DNA from: Plasmodium brasilianum
Lineage: Eukaryota > Apicomplexa > Aconoidasida > Haemosporida > Plasmodiidae
NCBI RefSeq assembly: GCF_023973825.1
Contig: NW_027122925.1
Span: forward strand, 186,001-250,000
Direction: 5' to 3'
Length of the DNA: 64,000 nt
Made by a program: the position numbers and the translations under genes. Under the pieces are notes generated by a model, which did no database searches, had not been told where the DNA came from, and saw only the letters and a program-made list of their open reading frames with translations. This document shows positions 54,627-64,000 of this stretch, piece by piece; within the stretch, counting starts at the first letter, position 1; each line of letters begins with the position of its first letter.

Positions 54627-57363
54627 GGATATAGTTGACACAAAAATTACAGTTTATATTATTTACAATGCAAAATCGAATACTCAACTTCGTGAAATTT
54701 TCATCTTTGCGGAAATTTACTGATATATATAATTAATTAAAAATAACCAATTTAATGAATGCTTATAAAAATAAAAATAATAATGATATAAAGATTATTC
54801 AAAAAAAAGGTTCAAAAAAATGCAATACCAATTTGTGAATTAGTAGCTAAAAAATCTCCCAATATATAAGACACTCTTAAGAAAACAAAATATATAATTT
54901 TATCGAAAAACTAAATAATACAAGATGATAAAGTAAAACTTGAATTCCTTATTCATTTATATGATGTAATATTTATTACATAAGTATTAAAACGGTGAAT
55001 AAAAGGTTACTAGAAGAAGCATTAAAAACAACAATAATATTATTATATAATATAAAAAAAAAAACTTTTGAAATAAAAACACTACTCAAAAAATAAACAA
55101 TACATATTTTTTTTCTATAACAATATATTTTTTAAATTTTTTTATTATTTATTCCCTTGAAATTACATAGAATTAAAAATATAACCCAATATACCACAAT
55201 TTAAGCGTTTTCTACAAGCGACATTTATTATATGTAGATTGGTAATAAGGATATTTTTAAATGAAGATCAGCGAGAAAAATTATATCGTTTCTAGATTTA
55301 AACTAAAAGTTCTTATATCCGTTAGTTATCAATTCAGATATATATTCTTTTTCAAGCTCAAATTTTTTTTCTTTTTTCAATACACTTTTATATGTATAAC
55401 ATTAAAAAAGGGTAACCAAATGGATATAAATGAATAAAGAACATATATATAATTACATTATAGTTTAAAATGTTTTACTAAATCTAATTATAATACTAGA
55501 AAGTTGTTTTTATACATCTATATTTCATTTTTATATGCATTATACAAAAAGTTACAATACGAAAAATATTCCCATAAATATAATGACTAATAACACAGTA
55601 ATATACAAATAATAAGAAAAATTGAAAAATAACTCTTTTCTTCAAGATAATAATAGAATTACCCTTTTAAACCGTTCATAGAACTCTTTATCAATACATT
55701 CAAATACAAATAAAAAAAATTTCGAAATGGTAGCTTCCTTTCTTATTCATATAAAATTTTCATTTTTTATTCTAATGTGTGAATTAGAAATTTCAAATAA
55801 TTCCTCATTTTAATTATTCTAGTTAATAATGTATGACTTTCTATTTTACTATATATTTTACTTTTAGTTATAAATTCAGTTACGATGTTTTGCGTATTGT
55901 CTTAATATCACATTAAGTATAATAAAACAATAAAAATATAATATAGAAATGAATCCACATTATCGAAACATTGGCGAAGTAATATAAAAAGAATAAATAC
56001 AATTGTTCTTAGGATCAAGAGGTACTAAATTATATTTTTCATAACAATCTGTTTATAGTAATCATAAATTTAGATAAAGAATGTGCTAAATATATGGTTC
56101 TTACTTTTAATAAATACAAAGACATTTCTTAATTTTTTAAATTTTTTTAATTTTTGTCTTTAATTTTACCGTATTATATATGTATATATATATATGTCTA
56201 GATGTATTTTACTTTACTTATTTTCAACATTTATAAATACAAGATATAAAGTTAAAAATGAATAAGTAAAAAAGTTATAATAATTTTTCTATTAATATAT
56301 ATATTTTATCTTAATAAAAATGGATACATTAAAAAATCTTTAACATCCATAATATTTCTAGTTAAAAATGTTCTACGTAAAATATAACTGTTTTCTGCTA
56401 TAACAACTTTTGTCATATATATTATTCTGAAGTATAAGTAACATATAAATTATTATATCATATACATATGTATATATTATATATATAAAATTATATGAGT
56501 TAATATCATATTTCAATATTTAATATTAATTAAAAAGTAAAAATATAAATTTAATATATACTTATAAAAGTACTTTATAATGTATATTTAATTAATTCTG
56601 ATAAAATTGTATTAAAAGAAAATTCTAAGGAACTAATGCATTAAATGAATATGACTTTTACTAGCGTACAAGTGTTTATAATCTTCGAACTTAGGAATCT
56701 GCTATAATTATTTTATTCATAAAAAGAATATTATTTTATAACTATTTATTCTTTCATATTTAAATCATTCAAAAATTTAAACATATATTAAATACATGTT
56801 CGTATAGTAAGTAAATACTATAATATATTTAAGATAACAACATTTGTGATAAATATTTGTTAAATTTGCTTTTTACGAAAACGTGCAAAAAATATATTTT
56901 TTTGCTATATTATACACAAGAAAGGCATTTAAAACTAATTCATAAAACATTACACATTTTTAATTATAATGTCATGAAATAAACATTTTAAAATAACAAT
57001 GCATAAATCAAATAAAAATAATTGCACTTTTTAAGGATAACCGTGCAATTTTGTTCTAATTTATAGATATAATAATAACAACACTAATTTTTTTAAATTT
57101 TATGAAATATATACACATTTACACACAAGTGTGCTTAAACATGCAAAAATATATTATGCCTAAATATCAAGTTATGTTCAAACAATTATCTAAAATACGA
57201 ATTTATAAAACAAAAAAACCAATTATAGTGATAATTTAGAAAAAATATTTTCTCAATTTATATCAAATTATTCTTGAGTATGTAGATGCTACCATAATGT
57301 CTAAGTAAATATATATTCTCTTTTCATATATACGTTATATTTTTAAGGTTATTATATATCTTC
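54627..57363. other. Shared flank between PIR pseudogene C and exported-protein pseudogene
   Basis: No supported gene. Patches match the flanks of units A and B: ATACAAGATGATAAAG near 54918, TATTACATAAGTATTAAAA near 54973, TTTTATATGTATAACATTA near 55386, and GTGCTAAATATATGGTTC...AATACAAAGACA near 56090-56125. The remainder is A/T-rich without features. Confidence 0.6.
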
Positions 57364-58224
57364 TTATTTCTTATTAAATGTTTTTCCTACCATGCAATTT
57401 AACAATTTAAAACAAATTTTAGGATAATTTGACTTTAGTATTTTATATTTAACAATGTCTATAAAAGTATAATTAGCAGCAAATATAATAAAAGCAAATA
57501 CAGATACTAAAACTAATGAACATGCTCGTATAAGAATATAAAGTTCATGAAGTGTCTGTCCACCAATAATACAAAATCCGTAGGATAGAATGTATACTAC
57601 CAATCCTGTCAATAAAGCTAATAAGGGTGGATTTACTGTTAAACCTGTTTTTCTTTATATCATTATACTTGTATTCTTATTATTAATTTTAAATATGTAA
57701 TCCAATATATAGTATATATTTGTTTCAAAAGCTGTATCTATTTTATTATGCAAAGAATATTTATTCTTCTGAGATACTTTATACCATTTCTCTCTTTTTA
57801 ATATACCTCCTTTAATTCATTGATTTCTGATGCAGATATTTGTTATACTTATATATATATAACTTTTCATCTTGTGTTTTAGTATTCCTCCTGTTAATTG
57901 GTATATCCTCAGTTGATTTTACTTGTATTTTATCCACTTCCAGAAGTCTATTAATTCTTAAATCAAAAGGATTATCTATGTCATTCTTTTTACCTAATAA
58001 TTTGCTACAGTTATTCTAAAAGCAAAAAAAACAAAAATGTAAAAACTTATTATTTACAATGAAATATATTCTAATAATATAGGAATATTAATTTTTAAAA
58101 TCCAAAAAAAAAAAATTATGAATTATCACTATAATATTACACTACTTCCATGATGACATATCCAAATTAAAAAAGTTAATACCATGATTTTAATAAATAT
58201 TAAGGACTCTTTATTGTTTTTCAT
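57364..58224 (-). pseudogene. Exported-protein pseudogene, distinct from fam-l
   Basis: Exon 1 is 58224..58141 (28 codons), starting MKNNKESLIFIKIMVLTFL, a signal-like leader of a different type from MEQK. The donor GTAATA at 58140 and the acceptor at 58017-58016 are intact. Exon 2 (58015..57364) opens NNCSKLLGKKNDIDN and carries INRLLEVDK at the export-motif position. The frame then breaks: after YNKYL the sequence continues in another frame as SASEINELKEVY, then meets stops and shifts again. The 3' part is an open stretch with two hydrophobic spans (TGLVVYILSYGFCII and LVSVFAFIIFAANY). It probably belongs to another Plasmodium exported-protein family with two spans; family name uncertain. 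It faces PIR pseudogene C as the fam genes face A and B. Confidence 0.8.
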
Positions 58225-61120
58225 TGTATACTTCATAAATGCTACTATATATTGATTAATAAAAATGTTATGTTTAAATGGTACAAATAATTAAATAAAA
58301 TATTTATATTATCATTTTCGATATATTCATGTTATTTTAAATGTTATAAATTTAATATTTACATGTTGAACTAATGTTAAATTCTACGAATTCAAGATTA
58401 CATAAAAATTTTTTTAGTATATTTCCTATAAATGTACATTACAAAATAAAATAAAACAGTTATTAAAATAATTTCAGTAGAGCAAAGTATTATTTGTTTA
58501 AAAAATATAAAATATTTATTTAATATAAAAATGTAGTAAATATCTTTTTTAATTTAACCATTTCAAAAAAAAAAAATAAAATAAAATAAAACATGAAAAA
58601 AAAGAAAAATAAGTTTAATTAACATAATAAAAACTCAATATATATTTAATCAGTAATAAAAATATTTCATTTATTTTAAAAAGTATGTAACGTTCACAAA
58701 ATTCATATTAATATATATTCAGAAGCTACTTTTGTACTTTTATTTTTCTTATAGATATTATTGCTAATTTATTTTTTTTCTTTTTAGAGTTTCATTTTAT
58801 AATAAAGTAATATTACTTATTTTGATAATAAAAATAACATATAAAATATATTAAGATATAATACATATTTTTTATAATATAAAATACAATTATTAATCAA
58901 AAAATTAAAATCATATTCTTTTATAAAATATAAAATGATAATAAAAAAAATATTTAGTTACTAAAAAATCTCTGAATTTAGTTATATTTTTGTAAAATAA
59001 TTTTACAATATTATAATGTGTAGATAAATACAAAAAAGTATAGTTGATATTTAACGCATACTACATATATTCATAATATTCATATTTTTCATTCCTTTTA
59101 AAAATTCAAAAAAATAATAATGTACCAAAAAATAAAAATATATAAAAAGGACATGAAAATAATTATTACATTTAATATATTTTTATGAAATTACTAGCTG
59201 AAGTTGCAAAAATTGTTATAATTTTATTTTTACTCCATTATATTATATATATATAGCATAACATTTTTAATTAAGCTTACCTAATATCTTTTAAAATCTT
59301 TGTTTTTTCTTGAACATATATTTAACAAACAAAATAAATCTTTTTACATATCAAATGGATTAAAAAATAAAAATTCGTACAAAAACGAAATATATAAGTT
59401 GTATTATAAAATAAAATACAAACACATATAAGTTATATTTATTATAATTAATTTAATACTTTAATTTAATATTATTCTCAAGTAATCTAAGGAATTCTTA
59501 CATTTTAATATTTTTTTTCTATATATATAATAGAAATAATTATTAATTTGTATAAATTTTGCAAGAAAAAGCTTACATATAATTATATATTATTGCTTTA
59601 TTTTATTATAAACATATATGCACTTATTATTAAATAAAATTAAATATACAAATAAATAAGTGCAATAATAATAAAAAAATATGAGCAATTATCTTCTTAT
59701 TTATTAGAAGAGCATACGAATAAAACGAAATAATTATTTTCTACATTCAAATGGAACTAAAACTAAAGTTAGACGATGATGTTTTCACTATTCATATAAA
59801 TAATTAGAATCCTTGGGCTAAAATGCATAACTACATTTATAAATTATGTGTGAAAAGGAATTTCAACTTTTTTGGTTCTTATTTTATTTAAAAATTGGTC
59901 ATTATATATTTAATATAATTATTAATACTCAATATAAACTATACTTATATTTATAAATCTTTAAAATGAATATTAAATCATTAATTTATATTTAGAGAAC
60001 CATAAAAAATACAACATAAGTAAAAATAAATATTTAAACATGATAGAAACATTGTAGAAAATATGAATTTATTTCAATTAATCCTAAACTTAATTTATAT
60101 TTTTACAGACAGTACACATTTAGATATTTACAGTTATGAGAAATAAAAAAAAAAGAATTTTTACATACTATATATTAGTATACAATTATATTTAATTCAC
60201 ACATTTAATATTTGAATTACATAAAATATAGGAACCGTATACATTATATTTGTTTTTAATGTTTCAATGTAATTTATTATTAATTAATACATTTATAATA
60301 GAATAAACACAAAAATAAGCACAATAATAAAATGATAAATACTTTTAAGTATTAATATAACTGTAAATAAATAAACACTGTAAATACTTTAAAAATTATA
60401 TAGTAATTTATATTTATTAAGTATTTCTTTTTATTATATACGTATATCTTCAAATTTACAAGAAGAAAAAAAACAAATAACAGAATTTTAAAGAGGATTC
60501 TATAGTAATTATACTTTCTAACACACTTTTTATTAGCGTATAAGATAAATATTAATTTTTATATATATATAAAACAAATATGTATATACTTATCAATACA
60601 ATGATATATATTCACTTTTCTTTATTAAATACAAGAAAAGACATATAGTTTTTTAATGTCAAACTAATAACGCGTTATTTTAATAATCTGTATATATAAT
60701 CATTCTATAACAAAATAAGATATAAAATAAAAATCTCTAATTTTTAGATAAAATACAAATTACCACATTTTTAAAAATTTTTAAGAATTATGATATATTA
60801 ATTTCATTGTAAAGAAAAAAAATATATTTTATAGAAATCAATTTGAATACATAAATATATATATTATTTCAAGTGTATTTTATTATACAGATATGATATA
60901 TTAGAGTGAGAATTAAAAAACTTCATATATTGAAATTTATAGAAAAAGTAAAGCTATAATTTTTTATAGTTATGATTTAAAAAGATACATATATGTATGG
61001 TCGTGCATAATGTATAAAGAATTATGCGTATGATAAATAATATATATATAAATGCAAAACAGACATTGTTTTATATTAAAGGCGTTTATACACATATTAA
61101 CATATTTCTTACTATTAATT
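58225..61120. other. Intergenic DNA, 3' of last fam-l gene
   Basis: No supported gene. A less A/T-rich scrap at 59750-59860 contains an 18-codon frame (MELKLKLDDDVFTIHINN) that could be a relic or chance. Otherwise only homopolymer runs and A/T repeats are visible. Confidence 0.55.
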
Positions 61121-62071
61121 TTATCTTTTCCTGAACTTAAGTTTTTCGTATTTTTTAACTTTTTTATGGTAAAAAATTGTCAGGTATACGCATATGACAC
61201 CTAATATAATGAAAGGTAGAGCATATATTAAAACATTAATTATACTTGATAATGTTTCCTTTGTCAACGATGACAAGCTAAGCCATGATATGTCTAACCA
61301 TGATGTGCTAAATCCTTTTATACTAGACAACAATGACGAGAACTTTAATCCAAATAGCCACAACAAACCGTCAGTTTCAGAAAAAATTTTTATTAATGAT
61401 AAATGCAACATAGGTATTGTTGTGGTTAATAATAACAACAGTAAAGGTACAGAAAATCGTGATATGCATTTTTTACGTATTATTTTTTTGTAAAGCTTTT
61501 CACTAATTGATCTGGTGTTTTTCAGAAAATCTTCATAATCAAGTTCTTTAAATATTTTTTTTTCTAAAAAGGAATATTTTTTTGTCTCAAATATACAAGA
61601 TCTATTTCGTATAGCTAATTTATGACCTCCTGAAATCTTTGATAAACTTCCATTTGATTGTTTATTTTTTTCCAATCTCTCCTTATCATTATAATATTTA
61701 TCTTCCTTTTTCTTAATTCCACTATTTTGTATCTCTTCTCTTAAACACACAGTACTTGAATCCTTATATTGCTTATATTTTACAAGTAAACGATAATTTC
61801 TTGTATATAATTTTCTTCGATAACTGTAGAATTCAACCAGATATTTGCTATATGTACTCTGTAAAAATAAAAACAAAATTTATCATTTAATAAAATGAAT
61901 AATCTCATACTAATAAATATATTAATAAAAATGAAACATGAAAAATATAATTAATACATATATCCTTAAATAATGTTATCATACAACATCATAGTAAAAA
62001 TGACATATGCAAATTAAAAGGATAAAAGTAGAAATTTTAATAAATAATAGCAAATTAATTTTATGCTCCAT
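61121..62071 (-). CDS. fam-l family exported protein, two exons
   Basis: Exon 1 is 62071..61985 (29 codons), the intron 61984..61859 (126 bases), exon 2 61858..61121; about 274 residues. The start ATG at 62071 gives MEHKINLLLF and a hydrophobic leader. Exon 2 opens STYSKYLVEF; NYRLLVKYK is the PEXEL-like position. The fam-l signature KYSFLEKKIFKELDYEDFL is followed by SEKLYKKIIRKK, then membrane spans at about 164-183 and 234-259. The loop between them is rich in Ser, Leu and Trp (SWLDISWLSLSSL). The tail KKYEKLKFRKR is the standard fam-l end. No damage was seen. It is expected to be exported to the infected red cell; exact role unknown. Confidence 0.9.
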
Positions 62072-64000
62072 GTTATAGAAATTTAAAATGGTAATATATT
62101 AGGAAAGAAAAAACGTAACAATAAAATATTCGATGAATGATAAAGAACACTACTATTTTCTATTTAATTTCTTTTTATTTATTTTTTCGTAAAATCATAA
62201 TAAAATGTATGTAACTATAATTTTGTTTACAACAGATAGGTAAAATAGCATTACAAATAAACTACAGTCTTTTTATCATTATGATATTTATAAAAAAAAA
62301 TTTATTAAAATAATATAAATTGAATCCATTAATAAATATTCTAAATTTATATCATAAATTATTGAATTTAGCAGAATAATTATATAATTCGTTATTAGTT
62401 ATTTTCAAGATAAAATAAAAAAATAGATACATTTTATTTTTTACTATTTCTGCATATTGAGGTTTTATGGAATATAAAGAGTAGAGAATAAGGATAATGT
62501 AGTGTTATATATATTAATAAAATAAAAACTAATATTAAATATGTATTTCCATTAATATTTCTAATATTATTAACATTCTAATTTTGAAGAACTTGTTATT
62601 GTTAAAAAATATTATAAAAATATAATAATTGTTTCATTAAATGAAGAAAACGAATTTTTTTTGATATATAAATTATAAGGAAATCTTTAAGTAATAATTA
62701 AATATACGAACATTTTTATGGTATAAGATGTATTTAAATTATAAAATTTATAACACCTTATATAATCTATAGAAAAATATATTTAAAAAGGTAAATAAAT
62801 TATTGTAATTTATTTTTTTGTAATCATTTTTGAAAATTACTTATTTTTAATTTTTGCTATTAATTTAAATGAAATATTTTTAAATTCTTCTATTTAGTAT
62901 CATGCATTCAATTAAATATAAATTTTTATAAGAAGAATTAATATAGTAAAAATAAATATTTATCTTTGTCTAAAATATATCAATATTATAATAATAAAAT
63001 TTAAATAATATCTTAGTCATTTCCATTATGAATATTCATGATACCCTTTTTTGTTATGAATACATTTAATTATATATTTTTAAGTAATTTATTGAAAGGA
63101 GAAATAAATAAACAATTACGTAGTGTAAAAATAATATAATATATAAGACTACTGTTCCATTTATTGGCAATTTATTATAATAAATAAAATTAATATTTTC
63201 CAACGCATGTATCTACTATAAATTATAATTGTAAAAATAAATTATAAACATTTACTACAATATAATATTAATATATATACAAACTGATAACTACATTTAT
63301 GTATCATTTACATATAACTATATAACCTAATAAAATATTTTACTTTTAACATTACCTAAGAAAATAAAAATTAAAAAATCTTAAAATTTTTATTAAGAAT
63401 TCATTCAATTTTGTGCACATATTTCGAAATATATACCTCAAGATATTTATGTCCGAATATATTTTGAAATAAATAGGAAAACTTTCATATTTTTCATAGG
63501 ATAAATAAAATTATTTCATTTGTATATACCGAATAATTTATGATTCAAATGTTAATCTTAATTAGTTGTTTAGCTTTAATTTGTATAATAGCGCATTTAA
63601 AAAATTATCGTGTAATATAGTTGAAAGCTTATAAATAAATTCAATCAAAATTGATGTTATATATTCTCATTTTATTATATGATATATAAAAATATTTTAA
63701 TATTTTAACGAATGTACATTAACTTTTATAGCACTAATAAATGGTCCATATCCTTTATAAGAACAAACCTATATATATAAGATTGATTTTCTTTTACTTA
63801 ATACTATATTATTAAAAAGAGGCTAATAACATATTTCAAAAAAAATTTTGATTAATGTAAATTCTATATGATTTTCTATATAAATTCTTCTTATTGATGA
63901 TGTAAATGAATATATAGAAAAAAAGTTTCAAGTAGCACATATGCTTAAGTAATTATTCATATATAATTATGTTAAGAAAAATAATGCATTTATAATTAAA
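62072..64000. other. Intergenic DNA upstream of last fam-l gene
   Basis: No supported gene. The first few hundred bases presumably contain the fam-l promoter and resemble the 5' flanks of other fam-l copies (a TTATAGAAATTTAAAATGG patch just upstream of the start compares with TTATAGATTTCTAATAAAGG at 5671). The remainder is featureless A/T-rich DNA to the window end; no telomere repeat is seen. Confidence 0.55.

Larger units (their letters stand above)
46390..56170. repeat. Segmental duplication, right copy (STP1 to PIR C flank)
   Basis: Approximate bounds. Right-hand partner of 11030-20600. The equal distance from the STP1 start to the stop of the facing two-span gene (about 10.4 kb left, 10.6 kb right) suggests the block may extend through that gene, although the two-span genes themselves belong to different families. 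Confidence 0.65.

Noticed and set aside
61194..61493. Forward open frame of 99 codons
   Set aside because: Antisense to the fam-l gene at 61121; its hydrophilic content mirrors the fam-l loop.

Overview
The window is an extremely A+T-rich, gene-poor stretch of a malaria-parasite subtelomere. The best fit is Plasmodium malariae or its monkey-infecting near-twin P. brasilianum. This rests on the gene families. Five intact two-exon genes encode small exported proteins with two membrane spans, and most of them carry the hallmarks of fam-l, a family known from P. malariae. There are also two STP1 genes and one PIR gene. Short introns with GT..AG ends and a separate small first exon are typical of Plasmodium surface and export families. 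I found no telomere repeats, rRNA, tRNA, housekeeping genes or bacterial features.

Layout. 1-5.7 kb: two head-to-tail fam-l genes on the minus strand, about 2.9 kb apart. 5.7-11.4 kb: non-coding, with a degenerate exon-like island near 7.7-7.9 kb. 11.4-14.0 kb: a four-exon STP1 gene on the plus strand, interrupted by one in-frame stop. 18.2-19.1 kb: PIR pseudogene A (plus), facing an intact fam-l gene at 21.8-22.7 kb (minus). 24.5-25.5 kb: PIR pseudogene B (plus), facing a divergent exported-protein gene at 28.2-29.1 kb (minus). 32.6-34.4 kb: an intact three-exon PIR gene (minus), unusually long. 39.7-40.5 kb: a fam-l pseudogene (minus). 46.8-49.3 kb: a second STP1 gene (plus), open but with an apparently shortened tail. 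53.7-54.6 kb: PIR pseudogene C (plus), facing a broken exported-protein gene at 57.4-58.2 kb (minus). 61.1-62.1 kb: another intact fam-l gene (minus). The rest is intergenic A/T-rich DNA.

The main architectural signal is repeated duplication. Three convergent units, each a plus-strand PIR pseudogene followed 2.70-2.74 kb later by a minus-strand two-membrane-span gene, share recognisable intergenic sequence. Two of these units are tandem, with a period of about 6.4 kb. The first and third units also sit at nearly the same distance downstream of an STP1 gene, so a block of about 11 kb (STP1, PIR pseudogene, exported-protein gene) appears twice, roughly 35 kb apart.

Functionally, these genes are expected to supply variable proteins exported to, or displayed on, the infected red cell: PIR and STP1 as single-span surface or export proteins, and fam-l and relatives as two-span exported proteins. 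No new enzymatic pathway was seen. The most unusual coding item is the compact basic segment inserted between the PIR ectodomain and its membrane span. All exon structures were inferred by hand from splice signals, reading frame and comparison between copies; none was tested against transcripts or databases.
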